From the NCBI GenBank assembly GCA_947457605.1, contig CANGWP010000010.1:1-26661 (forward strand): a stretch of 26,661 nt of DNA. Direction: 5' to 3'. The notes beneath the pieces are model-generated. The model was given only the letters and a program-made list of their open reading frames with translations. It made no database searches and was not told the origin of the DNA. Source of the stretch: Bdellovibrionales bacterium. GTDB taxonomy: Bacteria; Bdellovibrionota; UBA1018; CAIMNF01. The position numbers and the translations under genes are program-made. Below, in pieces: positions 12,958 to 21,353 of the stretch; the stretch's first letter is position 1; each line of letters opens with the position of its first letter.

Positions 12958-15449
12958 TGGAAACTGAAATCAGGAATCAAGCACAACGCAAGGATGGAAT
13001 CAAATCGAGAAAACCGGAGAATGCGGAATTCATTCGCCAGGCGATCGAAAGAGGTCTTTCGGTTGCGACACCGGCATGGCCCCTTCAAAATACGGTAGCC
13101 GTGAATCCATTCTGGTTTCGACGACATGAGCGATTTGAAGATGCTTTGATGGGTCTTGAACCTTCGGTACGACATTCCCTTTTGATGCCGGTTTCGTATT
13201 ATCTGGAGCGGTACCGGAAAGGCGAAATCAGGTTTGAGAGCATTTCGGACGCCATCCAGGCAGCACGGAACGCCGGAATGGACGTCGGAGTCCAAGTGGA
13301 CCAGCTTCTGTCGGACGCAGAGACGCTTGCGGAAAAGCAAGATCTCGAAGGGAGAGGGATCCGGACCCTGACAGATGCACTTGATTCCTCAGGCGGACTG
13401 AGCGAATTCATCACGGCCGAAACGAGCAAATATGCCGCCGCATATCTGGACGACAGGCAATCCGTAATCGCGTTTCCCTGGCGGGATCTTCCGTTCTTTC
13501 AGGCCTGGACCTCGGCGCAGAAGTGGGATCAATCCATGGAGAAGGCCGGATTTTCCGGTTTCTCGAAACATTGCGATGGTCATACCGGAATGAGTGCGGA
13601 GGCCGCCATCGAATCGATGACACGGGAGATGGGGATCGACGGAAAAGAAGAGCAAACGGAATATTTTTCCAGGCTCACCGCATCAGTTTTGGGCTGGGGT
13701 TCGCAGTTCAAGTATGCCGAGTGGCAGAGAAGTCTCGGGTATCCGGTTCGATCCGAGGTCAATTCCAGAGATCTGCTCGCGGTTCGCCTGGCCTATGATT
13801 TCGGGATCCATCAGGAACTTCAGAGTTCAAAAGGGGAGCTGATCGCCAATTGGAAGAAGAGCCTCTCGCGCGAAGGCATGGACCAGGAAAGCAAGGATTC
13901 CTTTCAGATTCGTTTCGTGCTGCAGAACGCGCTTGAGATCAGCTATCAAAAATCCGTATCATCGCGGATCGGAAAGAACACCGGGAAGCGGCAAGGTCCT
14001 GTTGAGATGCAACTGGCCTTTTGCATTGATGTTCGTTCCGAAATGCTTCGCCGAAATCTGGAGGAAGTGTGTCCGACTGTCCAGACAATCGGTTTTGCCG
14101 GCTTCTTCGGTGTTCCATTCGACTACAAGAGAATGGATGAGGACGATGTCGGACATCGCCTGCCCGTTCTCTTGAAGCCAGCGTTTCATGTAAAAGAGGA
14201 GGCGCCCACGAATGATGCTGGAAGTTCGGATTCCGAGCCTCTGACCAACGGAGTGATGCGGAATCTTCGAAAGTATCCTTTGTCGTCTTTCCTTTACGTC
14301 GAGTTGTTTGGTGCCATGTACATTCCGAAGATGCTCAGGCGGACCTGGCAGTCGATGTTCAAGGCTCTTGCAAATGAAAGTGTGCCTGAGAGATTCAGGT
14401 CCCGGGGTGCACAACCGTCCCAGCGGGATGTTTCTTTGCTGGATGGCGGCCATTTCGGAATTCCTGAAAAAATCGAACGCGCCCGAGTGGTATTGCAGCA
14501 CCTTGGACTCACGGATAATTTTGCTCCGCTTGTGATGATCGTCGGCCATGGAAGTCAAACCACAAACAATGCGCTGGGTTCAGCGCTCGATTGCGGTGCC
14601 TGTGGCGGACACGCAGGAGACATCAACGCTAGATTTCTCGCCGATCTCCTGAACGATCAGAAAGTCAGGAGCGGACTTTCCGCTCAAGGCATCGTGATTC
14701 CGGAGGATACTGTCTTTGTTGCAGCTCTACATGAGACCGTTACTGACGAGATTCATGTTTTGGAGACCGACGGGGTTCCTGAAGCCGGCAGATCTGCGAT
14801 TGGAAAACTTTCCGAGTCTTTCAAAAAGGCTTCCGAAATGACCCGGGTGGAAAGGTTTCATACCCGGTCTGACGTGATTGATCCAAATGCGGAAAGAAGG
14901 TCACAGAATTGGGCTGAAATCCGACCTGAGTGGGGTCTTGCCGGAAATGCCTGTTTCATCGTGGCGCCCAGGTCCAGGACCCTTGGAGTGAATCTTGAGA
15001 GCCGGTCCTTTCTTCATGACTATGATTGGCGCAAAGATGCTACCCGTGGGTTCGCGACCCTCGAGTTGATCATGACGGCTCCGATGGTGGTGACCAACTG
15101 GATCAACATGCAATACTATGCGTCCTCGGTTGCGCCGAAGGTATATGGTTCGGGCAACAAGGTCCTTCACAACCTCACCAATGAAAATGGAGTGGTCGAG
15201 GGCAATGGAGGAGATCTCAAGGTGGGTCTTTCATTTCAGTCGGTCCACGATGGCGAACGCCTGGTTCATGATCCCCTGAGACTTAGTGTATTCATCGAAG
15301 CTCCAAGGGAGGAGATCGAGAAAATCATTGCTCGTCATGAGGTTGTAAGAGAGTTGCTTGACCACGGCTGGATCAACTTTGTTCACATCGAGCCCGAGGA
15401 GGCGGATCTTTATCGCAGGCTGCCGGGCGGAATTTATTCCGCCATTTGA
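12957..15449 (+). CDS. dabA: DabA: zinc-containing cytoplasmic subunit of the DAB inorganic-carbon transporter (DUF2309/UPF0753)
   Basis: 830 residues from the ATG at 12957, preceded by GGAG 6 nt upstream. The frame is open further upstream inside dabB but that start has no support. DabA is a distant beta-carbonic-anhydrase-like protein that, with DabB, is proposed to hydrate CO2 vectorially to bicarbonate. All four residues of the Halothiobacillus metal site (Cys351, Asp353, His524, Cys539) have equivalents: AFCIDVRSE (Cys356, Asp358), VGHGSQTTNN (His531) and LDCGACGGHAG (Cys546). The N-terminal TPAWPLQNTVAVNPFW motif is also characteristic. The complete, intact site argues for a functional enzyme. 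Convergent with a second LysR gene after 8 nt. Confidence 0.96.
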   Translation: METEIRNQAQRKDGIKSRKPENAEFIRQAIERGLSVATPAWPLQNTVAVNPFWFRRHERFEDALMGLEPSVRHSLLMPVSYYLERYRKGEIRFESISDAIQAARNAGMDVGVQVDQLLSDAETLAEKQDLEGRGIRTLTDALDSSGGLSEFITAETSKYAAAYLDDRQSVIAFPWRDLPFFQAWTSAQKWDQSMEKAGFSGFSKHCDGHTGMSAEAAIESMTREMGIDGKEEQTEYFSRLTASVLGWGSQFKYAEWQRSLGYPVRSEVNSRDLLAVRLAYDFGIHQELQSSKGELIANWKKSLSREGMDQESKDSFQIRFVLQNALEISYQKSVSSRIGKNTGKRQGPVEMQLAFCIDVRSEMLRRNLEEVCPTVQTIGFAGFFGVPFDYKRMDEDDVGHRLPVLLKPAFHVKEEAPTNDAGSSDSEPLTNGVMRNLRKYPLSSFLYVELFGAMYIPKMLRRTWQSMFKALANESVPERFRSRGAQPSQRDVSLLDGGHFGIPEKIERARVVLQHLGLTDNFAPLVMIVGHGSQTTNNALGSALDCGACGGHAGDINARFLADLLNDQKVRSGLSAQGIVIPEDTVFVAALHETVTDEIHVLETDGVPEAGRSAIGKLSESFKKASEMTRVERFHTRSDVIDPNAERRSQNWAEIRPEWGLAGNACFIVAPRSRTLGVNLESRSFLHDYDWRKDATRGFATLELIMTAPMVVTNWINMQYYASSVAPKVYGSGNKVLHNLTNENGVVEGNGGDLKVGLSFQSVHDGERLVHDPLRLSVFIEAPREEIEKIIARHEVVRELLDHGWINFVHIEPEEADLYRRLPGGIYSAI

Positions 15450-15457
15450 GTCGCGGT

Positions 15458-16345
15458 TTATTCTGGTGAGAAACTCGTCATCAGAAAGTTCGAAATGGGG
15501 TTTTCAATTCTCCGTTTGGCAGAGAGAAAGTAGAGGTTCTCGACGATGCCAGGCATTGACCCGATTTTGAGAAGTTCCTTCGATTTGACATAGGATTCAG
15601 CGGCGACTCCGGTCAAGGGAACCAGTCCCACCCCTTCTGTCCCGAGAATTTTTTGGAGGGCGGTATCCTGGGTCTCCGCGGAAATCTCCGGGGTTATTTT
15701 TCTGGTCTGGAAGAATTGGTCCAAGTCCAGGCGCATTTTGCTGTGACGGGTCGGGAGAACCATGGGAGCACCGGAAAGCGACTCCGGAAAATTCTTCTTG
15801 AAGCCCGCGAATTTCGGATGCCCGTAGATTGCGACTTCGCATTCCTTGATTTTTTTGGAAAAGAGAGGGCTGTCCGGATTGGAAGATGGCAGGTGATTTG
15901 TCAAGATGAGGTCGATTCGGTGAGCGAGCAGCTCTCCGATCAAATCCGAGCTTGATCCTTCAAGAATGGTCACGGTGCATTTCCGGAACCGATGAGCGCT
16001 TTTCACCATTTGTGAGATCAGGTGTTTTGGAACGCTGTCCAGCGCCCCCAATTCCACATGGACGCGGTCCGGGATCTTCCGGTCTTGCAGGACTTCCAGA
16101 AGCTCGGAACCCATCTTGAAAATCTCGTTTGAGTACTCCAAGGCGACTCTCCCCGCCTCGGTCAGGTGAAGGCGTTTGTTTCTTCTCTCGAAGAGTGCGA
16201 CCCCGATTTTTTCCTCGAGTGTCTTGATCTGGGCGCTAAGGGTGGGCTGCCCAAGTCGAAGCTTTTCTGCCGCTCTTGCGATGCTTCCTTCTTGTGCGAT
16301 GACTTTGAAATAAAACAGGTGGTGATAGTTCAGCCAGGAATCCAT
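15458..16345 (-). CDS. Second LysR-family (NhaR-like) transcriptional regulator, convergent on dabA
   Basis: 295 residues. N-terminal HTH (LNYHHLFYFKVIAQEGSIAR, then AAEKLRLGQPTLSAQIKTLE) followed by a LysR effector domain. Its HTH resembles that of the regulator upstream of dabB (same LNYHHL opening), so the two belong to one subfamily and may be old paralogues. It overlaps the 3' end of the DUF1275 gene by 16 nt and is probably co-transcribed with it; no strong Shine-Dalgarno precedes its ATG. Location beside dabA suggests a role in carbon or ion response, but no divergent operator is available here to support a target. Confidence 0.92.
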   Translation of the reverse strand: MDSWLNYHHLFYFKVIAQEGSIARAAEKLRLGQPTLSAQIKTLEEKIGVALFERRNKRLHLTEAGRVALEYSNEIFKMGSELLEVLQDRKIPDRVHVELGALDSVPKHLISQMVKSAHRFRKCTVTILEGSSSDLIGELLAHRIDLILTNHLPSSNPDSPLFSKKIKECEVAIYGHPKFAGFKKNFPESLSGAPMVLPTRHSKMRLDLDQFFQTRKITPEISAETQDTALQKILGTEGVGLVPLTGVAAESYVKSKELLKIGSMPGIVENLYFLSAKRRIENPISNFLMTSFSPE

Positions 16346-17109
16346 GAGGGCGATCTTAATGATTTTCCCTCGGTTTGTCTTGTGGCTTGTCGCTGGAGAT
16401 GAAAGGTGAAAAGGAATACGGCCGTCGAGCTGAGGAGTGGAACGCCCAAGGACAGGTATTTCAGGTTTTCGGAAACCCGTATGGAAAGAATGGATCCGGC
16501 AGTGAAGGAGATAAAGCAGAAAATCCGGCTGATATTGCTTTTCCAGAGCCTTTTTCTTTCCGGTTCGGACAGAGTTCCAAAAAAAGTTTTCGACAGGTCG
16601 ATTCCAAGGTCCGTACTGAGTCCCGATAAGTGAGTGGTTCGAATCAGGCCGTTGGTAAGGGTGGTGAAGCAGGCATTTTGGATCCCACAGGCAAAGGAGA
16701 GCGAGAAAAGAAGGACAAAGTCATGAAAATAGAGAAGATCTTCGCCAAAGGGACCGAATTTTCCTTTCAACCCGAAATAAATCAGGATCAGGGTAAGGGC
16801 CGGAAACAATCCGCTGACCAGGTCATACCGCGGAACGAGTTTTCTTGAGGTTTGAGCAGCGGTGTAGATTCCCGAGATCAACGAACCAAGAATGAAGAAA
16901 AAAGGCGTGCCGAACATTTCCACGGCAAAGGCCCAATTCCCTTGACCCAAGGCGATTCCTGCTTGCGTTCCGAAACCGGTGACATGGGATACATAGCGAC
17001 CACAGGCGAGAAACCCGAAAGAATTGATGAATCCCGCCTGAAAAGAGAGCGTGGACCACAAGGGAAGATATTGGCTTTTCAGAACTTGATCCCGGTTCCA
17101 GGTTTCCAT
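16330..17109 (-). CDS. DUF1275 (YoaK-like) integral membrane protein
   Basis: 259 residues, about six hydrophobic segments. Family features: TLSFQAGFINSFGFLACGRY with VSHVTGFGTQAG near the N-terminus, and FACGIQNACFTTLTNGLIRT with THLSGLSTDLG in the middle. Biochemical role of the family is unknown; it is usually annotated as a membrane protein or possible permease. I chose the ATG at 17109, which has GGGAGGGG 3 nt upstream, over a TTG at 17154 that would add 15 polar residues without a ribosome-binding site. It lies in a bicistronic unit with the second LysR regulator (16-nt overlap). Confidence 0.85.
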   Translation of the reverse strand: METWNRDQVLKSQYLPLWSTLSFQAGFINSFGFLACGRYVSHVTGFGTQAGIALGQGNWAFAVEMFGTPFFFILGSLISGIYTAAQTSRKLVPRYDLVSGLFPALTLILIYFGLKGKFGPFGEDLLYFHDFVLLFSLSFACGIQNACFTTLTNGLIRTTHLSGLSTDLGIDLSKTFFGTLSEPERKRLWKSNISRIFCFISFTAGSILSIRVSENLKYLSLGVPLLSSTAVFLFTFHLQRQATRQTEGKSLRSPSWIPG

Positions 17110-17219
17110 CTGCCCCTCCCTTTGTTTGAAGAACCTTAACGATAGGTGTGGCAAATCAACGAAAAAAGTAGATTATTCGGAATGGGTTCTTCGTTTTTTG
17201 TGATGGATGCAAACGGAGT

Positions 17220-17249
17220 TTGACGGAGCGCGTCTTTTAAAAGTATCCT
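17220..17249 (+). promoter_or_regulatory. Candidate sigma-70 promoter ahead of small ORFs and the C1 peptidase
   Basis: TTGACG (17220-17225, 5 of 6 bases) and TATCCT (17244-17249, 4 of 6) are separated by 18 nt. It points toward the small ORF at 17288 and the peptidase gene at 17714. The stretch 17110-17219 upstream contains nothing else I can support. Confidence 0.4.
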
Positions 17250-17287
17250 TCTGCCGGCAGTTCAGTCCTTCAATGAAGGCGCGTTGA

Positions 17288-17530
17288 GTGCAGGCGACTT
17301 CGTTCTATTTTTTCTCGGGCGTCGAGGCCCAGATTGACGTGCTTCGGGCGGCATGTGTCTTCGAAATCGATGAAACGGGAGCCTGCGTGCTGAAGTACAA
17401 GGGCCAACACAAAAAAATCCGCGATCGGATCGATCTTTATGCGATCGCAAACCACGTTCAGACTGAAGTTCATCCCGGGGCGTTGCTGATCGAGGCCTCC
17501 CTCGCGGTCATTGATTTTCAGTGCCTTTGA
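17288..17530 (+). CDS. Possible small hypothetical protein (GTG start)
   Basis: 80 codons starting with GTG directly after an in-frame TGA. GAAGG sits 8 nt upstream, and a candidate promoter lies 40 nt upstream. The predicted peptide is globular-looking (VFEIDETGACVLKYKG, then RDRIDLYAIANHVQ) with no signal or membrane segment. The same frame reads ATG AAG GCG CGT then TGA just before, so it could also be a gene fragment with a disrupted 5' end. The opposite strand is open too (17270-17698), with a less protein-like product. No family recognised; existence uncertain. Confidence 0.35.
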   Translation: MQATSFYFFSGVEAQIDVLRAACVFEIDETGACVLKYKGQHKKIRDRIDLYAIANHVQTEVHPGALLIEASLAVIDFQCL

Positions 17531-17586
17531 AGGGTGGATCGTGATTGGCACAGCGGTTGCTACGGTTTCCAGCCGGAGGGGCTTCC

Positions 17587-17664
17587 ATGGCACTTGCGGC
17601 TCGATTCTTTCTTTTTGTTTTGATGTGGGCTTCTGTTGTAAAAATGGGTTGGTTTCACGGGTAA
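17587..17664 (+). CDS. Possible 25-residue hydrophobic peptide
   Basis: ATG at 17587, TAA at 17662-17664. The product MALAARFFLFVLMWASVV (continuing KMGWFHG) is one short hydrophobic segment. A strong Shine-Dalgarno, GGAGGGG, lies 5 nt upstream, which is why I list it. It could be a small membrane peptide, a leader peptide for the peptidase gene 49 nt downstream, or the surviving signal sequence of a decayed gene. Confidence 0.35.
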   Translation: MALAARFFLFVLMWASVVKMGWFHG

Positions 17665-17713
17665 GGAGTAAATTATTCTGTACAGCGCCCGAACTCATGC
17701 TAAGGATGGATTC

Positions 17714-18688
17714 ATGGGGTTTTTTTCCGGGGTATTGTTTTTAGGTCTATTCGCTTGGAAAGGACACGCAGCAGAGCTTCCCGAGCGGTGTTCGTTTGTC
17801 GATTTACGGTCGAAGGTCTCTCTTCATATGCGCAATCAGGGCGATATTTCCTGGTGTTATGCCCACACTGCTGCAGACCTTCTTCAGTTCAATTCCGGTC
17901 TGACTGAGCAGGTGTCGGCCGCAGACATTGCAGTTCAATACAACAAAAAGATCTGGCCCAAAATCTACCGATGGGTGAATGGAACGCTCGTGCCCGAAAC
18001 GGGTTTTCTAAAGCCCGCTTTGCGTCAGGCAATCGAATCCGGATATTGCCCGGAAGAAGCATTTCCTTCCGAGACCTGGCTCCGGGTGGAGGGACAGGGT
18101 CAGAGCGCCCCGAAGGTTGAGAAGAAAACTCTCAATCTGGCCATCTCGGAAATTCTGGATCTGCAGCGACTTGTGCTCTCCGGAATATTCAAGTCCTCAG
18201 GCGAGCTCCCGTTTCACTACGAGTTTCGGGGTGTGGATCGTTCGGATTTTTTCGAGATTCTCAGGAGCCGGTCCCGGCAGGAAGTTCTGGAAGGATTGCG
18301 ATTGAAGGCGTGTGATGGGCGCCGAAAACCCTATCCCTTCGAGATCGAATCCATTTCAATGCGATTTAGAGGACCGGGAATGTTTCAGCGCATCCGTGAT
18401 GAATTGGAGCAGGGGCGGGCGATCTCGCTGGATTATTTTTACAGCGTTCTTGAGGATTCCTCCCGGATCCGGAAAAAACTTTCAGATCTTCATACCTCGA
18501 TCGTGCTGGGGCAGCGTTTCGATCCATCTTCGGGGGAGTGCCAGTACCTGATCAAGAATTCCTATGGAGAATCCTGCACGAATTTTGATCCCAAGTGGGA
18601 ATGCCAGCGGGGGTACTTGTGGGTCGGAGAGTCTGCTCTTCGTGAGGGCTCGGTAAGTTACGTATCCGTAAAATCTCAGGAAAAATGA
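17714..18688 (+). CDS. Secreted papain-like (C1 family) cysteine peptidase
   Basis: 324 residues. N-terminal signal peptide MGFFSGVLFLGLFAWKGHAA, so exported. The catalytic pattern of C1 peptidases is recognisable: MRNQGDISWCYAH with oxyanion Gln42 and nucleophile Cys48 (compare NQGxCGSCWAF), DLHTSIVLGQRF with His260, and LIKNSYGESC with Asn282 (compare KNSWG). The domain between Cys48 and His260 is longer than in papain, and no clear inhibitory propeptide precedes Cys48. AAGGA sits 7 nt before the ATG. The gene ends convergently on nagZ with a 13-nt overlap. An exported protease beside a peptidoglycan-recycling operon would suit a predatory or scavenging life style, but that is inference. 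Confidence 0.8.
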   Translation: MGFFSGVLFLGLFAWKGHAAELPERCSFVDLRSKVSLHMRNQGDISWCYAHTAADLLQFNSGLTEQVSAADIAVQYNKKIWPKIYRWVNGTLVPETGFLKPALRQAIESGYCPEEAFPSETWLRVEGQGQSAPKVEKKTLNLAISEILDLQRLVLSGIFKSSGELPFHYEFRGVDRSDFFEILRSRSRQEVLEGLRLKACDGRRKPYPFEIESISMRFRGPGMFQRIRDELEQGRAISLDYFYSVLEDSSRIRKKLSDLHTSIVLGQRFDPSSGECQYLIKNSYGESCTNFDPKWECQRGYLWVGESALREGSVSYVSVKSQEK

Positions 18689-19761
18689 TCTGCGATAAAC
18701 TTTAGATGAGTGTCTGAACCAATCAATCCCATGCGCTCGCCGGGAGTCATCTGATCCCGCGCCAGCTTGATTCCGGCACGAACCTTTCGAACGCGGTCCA
18801 TCGATTTTTTTACGCGAATCGGGTCCAGTCGGCCGTCCACCATTGCTTTTTTGATGGACTCCATTGCCAGGATGGCTGCCGGCTCCGAGCGATAGCAAAG
18901 TACGTCGCATCCGGCTTGCAACGCAAGGATGGGAGCCTCCTCCGCCCCGTAGTTTTTGGTGATTGCTCCCATTTCCATGTCATCGCTCAGAACAATTCCC
19001 TGATACATGAGAGTTCCCCTGAGATGATCCTTAAGAAAAGTGGGAGACAGAGTTCCCGGATTCTTTTCATCCAGATGGGGAAGGAGAATGTGGGCGCTCA
19101 TGAGGAAGTTTGCACCTGACTTCATGGCCCTGTGGAATGGGATCCATTCGCGCGTACGCAAGGTTACAAGAGGAGTGTGAACCGTGGGAAGGGACTCGTG
19201 GGAATCCAGGTGAGTGTCTCCGTGACCTGGAAAGTGCTTGATGCAAGGCTCTACCCCTTCTGTGAGGTGGCCCCGCACCACGGCGGAAGCCATTCGGGTC
19301 ACGAGATCGAAGTTGTTTCCATAGGCCCGATCTCCGATGACCGGATTGGCGGGATTTGTGTTGATGTCGCACACCGGGGCGTAGTTGAGCTGAATGCCTG
19401 CCGCAAACAATTCTTTTGCCTGAATTCGACTCAGGTCAAAGGTCAGATTGGGTGATGCTTTTTCACCAACTTTTTGGGCTGTGGGAAGCAGGGTGAAATC
19501 CTTTCGGAAGCGCTGGACCCGACCTCCCTCCTGATCGGCTGAAATGACGCCAGGAATGGAATGTCCTGCCTCGCGAACACGGGCCTGGATTTCATCGGTG
19601 AGCGCAATGAGCTGATCTTTCGATTCGTAATTGTGGGAAAATAGAATGAAGAGCGGAGCTTTTTCGGTCGAGATCGTCTTCAAGGTTTCGGGGGCGAGGG
19701 TCTTCCCCTGAAAGCCCATGATCACAAGTTCTGAAACTGAATAATCAGGATCCATCATCAC
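18676..19761 (-). CDS. nagZ: Beta-N-acetylhexosaminidase NagZ (glycoside hydrolase family 3)
   Basis: 361 residues, close to the usual 340. It removes N-acetylglucosamine from anhydro-muropeptides in the cytoplasm during peptidoglycan recycling. Signatures: the substrate loop KHFPGHGDTHLDSHESLP at 175-192, carrying the His/Asp pair peculiar to NagZ, and VLSDDMEMGAI with nucleophile Asp260. No signal peptide, as expected for NagZ. The start is one of three consecutive ATG codons (19761, 19758, 19755); no clear Shine-Dalgarno, so it may depend on coupling to the permease gene that ends 6 nt upstream. Last gene of a four-gene minus-strand unit. Confidence 0.93.
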   Translation of the reverse strand: MMMDPDYSVSELVIMGFQGKTLAPETLKTISTEKAPLFILFSHNYESKDQLIALTDEIQARVREAGHSIPGVISADQEGGRVQRFRKDFTLLPTAQKVGEKASPNLTFDLSRIQAKELFAAGIQLNYAPVCDINTNPANPVIGDRAYGNNFDLVTRMASAVVRGHLTEGVEPCIKHFPGHGDTHLDSHESLPTVHTPLVTLRTREWIPFHRAMKSGANFLMSAHILLPHLDEKNPGTLSPTFLKDHLRGTLMYQGIVLSDDMEMGAITKNYGAEEAPILALQAGCDVLCYRSEPAAILAMESIKKAMVDGRLDPIRVKKSMDRVRKVRAGIKLARDQMTPGERMGLIGSDTHLKFIADHFS

Positions 19762-19767
19762 GGTAGT

Positions 19768-20523
19768 CTAATTTTGTTCCTCGTGGCTTAGCAAGTGGAA
19801 TGAAGCCAAAACGAGGCAAAGAGGGAGTGCCGAGGAGAACAGAATCCACGGGGCCTCCATGAAATAGTCCTTCCCTTGGGCAAGCAATCGTCCCCAGGTT
19901 TCCTGCTCCGGAACATGGCCCAGCCCCAAGAATGAAATGGAGGTCTCGATCAGAATCAGGCGCAGCAGTGTGAATGGAAGCACAGCGAGGATCGAGACTC
20001 GAAGGGCCGGAAGAAGATGATAAATCCAGATGTGGAGTGGAGGTGCACCCATGGAATTCGAAGCCAGAATGAAGTCCTCCGAGCGGATTTTCAGGAGGAG
20101 GCTCTCGAAATAGCGGATGGTCGAGGGCATCACCATCAAAACAGTGGCAAAGTAAACGGTAAGTCCGGAATCCGGAAATACCACTCCGAGGGCCAGGGCA
20201 ATGAGAAGGCCGGGAAGAGCTGTGAACAGATCAAGGGTCGATCGAAGAAAAAAACGGAGCTTCTGGTTTTTTCCCGAGACTGCCAGGGAGATCCCGATGG
20301 AAAGAAGCAGCGTGAAAAAAAGAACCGGAAGCGTCGAAGTCAGTGTAGTGGAGATCGCAGAAAGGGTGAGGGAGAAACAGTTCCTGCCGAAAGCATCCAT
20401 TCCGGGTCGCAATGCGCGCTCGAGGTGATGGCGCTCGATTTCCTCCATTTGAAAACGGGCAAAGAAACTTGAAACGGATAAAAGCACGAGGAGACTGATG
20501 GCGGTTTTTTTCATGGATCTCAT
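19768..20523 (-). CDS. DppC/OppC-type ABC transporter permease, short form
   Basis: 251 residues from the ATG at 20523 (GAGGA 4 nt upstream), shorter than the usual 300. RPGMDAFGRNCFS corresponds to the GTDxLGRDxFS motif of OppC/DppC. The EAA loop, ASNSMGAPPLHIWIYHLLPA, contacts the ATPase, and SFLGLGHVPEQETWGRLL with PWILF is the conserved C-terminal part. About six membrane helices. It starts inside the stop of the first permease (ATGA). It should form an inner-membrane peptide channel with that partner. ATP-binding subunits and a substrate-binding protein are absent here and must be encoded elsewhere. Confidence 0.88.
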   Translation of the reverse strand: MRSMKKTAISLLVLLSVSSFFARFQMEEIERHHLERALRPGMDAFGRNCFSLTLSAISTTLTSTLPVLFFTLLLSIGISLAVSGKNQKLRFFLRSTLDLFTALPGLLIALALGVVFPDSGLTVYFATVLMVMPSTIRYFESLLLKIRSEDFILASNSMGAPPLHIWIYHLLPALRVSILAVLPFTLLRLILIETSISFLGLGHVPEQETWGRLLAQGKDYFMEAPWILFSSALPLCLVLASFHLLSHEEQN

Positions 20524-21353
20524 GAAATCCTCGGGTCCCACCAGGACTGCAGAATGTATCCGGCCTGCTGGGCAAGGAGCGTAAGGATCGCTGCGGTCGT
20601 CATTCCAAATTCAAGAACCGGATAATCACGGGAGAGTATGGCATCGGAGAGAACACTGCCGATTCCATTCCATTGGAAAAGCGTTTCAACCAGAATGCTG
20701 CCATTCAGGAGAAATCCGATCTGAGAGCCAAAAAAAGCGATGAAGCCACCAAGAGAGGGCGCAAGAAGAGTTCTCCAAAAGATGCTCAGTTCCGGGAACC
20801 CGAGCGCGCGGGCGCCATTGACCGGACTTGTGGGCAATTGTCTTTCGAGTCGACGGGCAAGAGTCCGATACCAAAACGCGGTGAGGTATGCGGCAAGTGT
20901 GAGTGCGGGAAGAATCGGATTGGGAAAAGGAAGAAAACGAAGAAGGATCGGCCCGAGCACAAGAATCGGAATGGATGCGAGGATCAGGCTGAAGAGTTCG
21001 GCAAACGATCGTCGAGGTCCGCCTTGAAAATTGAAAAACAGAAGAAAAAAAGTCAGGGGAAGGGCGATTGAGATCGACAAAAAAGCAAGAATCGCGGTGC
21101 GTTTCCAGGCCCGAAAAAGAAGTGGAATGGCCTCTTCGTTCCGGATCAGCGATCGATTTTTGGGAAGAGAGAGGACTCGCGCCACTGGGGATTGATCGAG
21201 GTCCATTCGTTTCCGGAGTTCTGCCGGATCCATCTGAACCAATGCTTCATGGACGAGAAACTCGGCCGGATCACCGGGCAAGAGGTAAATCGCACTCCGG
21301 GCCGAGATCCAGACCATCAAAAAAACGAGAAAAACCCGGAGAAAATTCTTCAT
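20520..21353 (-). CDS. DppB/OppB-type ABC transporter permease, short form
   Basis: 277 residues from the ATG at 21353, which overlaps the preceding stop as ATGA; an in-frame extension to 21458 lies inside the upstream gene and looks non-native. Typical OppB N-terminus: a first helix, then LLPGDPAEFLVHEAL and PAELRKRMDLDQSPV, the periplasmic segment. The EAA-type loop is GARALGFPELSIFWRTLLAP, followed by helices with FLLNGSILVETLFQWNGIG, a well-conserved OppB/DppB motif. With the next gene it makes a heterodimeric permease, most likely for peptides; nagZ in the same operon points to murein-derived peptides. Substrate not proven. Confidence 0.88.
   Translation of the reverse strand: MKNFLRVFLVFLMVWISARSAIYLLPGDPAEFLVHEALVQMDPAELRKRMDLDQSPVARVLSLPKNRSLIRNEEAIPLLFRAWKRTAILAFLSISIALPLTFFLLFFNFQGGPRRSFAELFSLILASIPILVLGPILLRFLPFPNPILPALTLAAYLTAFWYRTLARRLERQLPTSPVNGARALGFPELSIFWRTLLAPSLGGFIAFFGSQIGFLLNGSILVETLFQWNGIGSVLSDAILSRDYPVLEFGMTTAAILTLLAQQAGYILQSWWDPRIS

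Noticed and set aside
17128..17192. Inverted repeat GAAGAACC / GGTTCTTC upstream of the DUF1275 gene
   Set aside because: Arms are 49 nt apart and only 8 bp long, with no further pairing; could easily be chance.
17270..17698. Minus-strand open frame (142 codons) opposite the small ORFs before the C1 peptidase
   Set aside because: No ribosome-binding site or promoter seen and a low-quality product; the plus strand has SD sites and a promoter. Not excluded with certainty.
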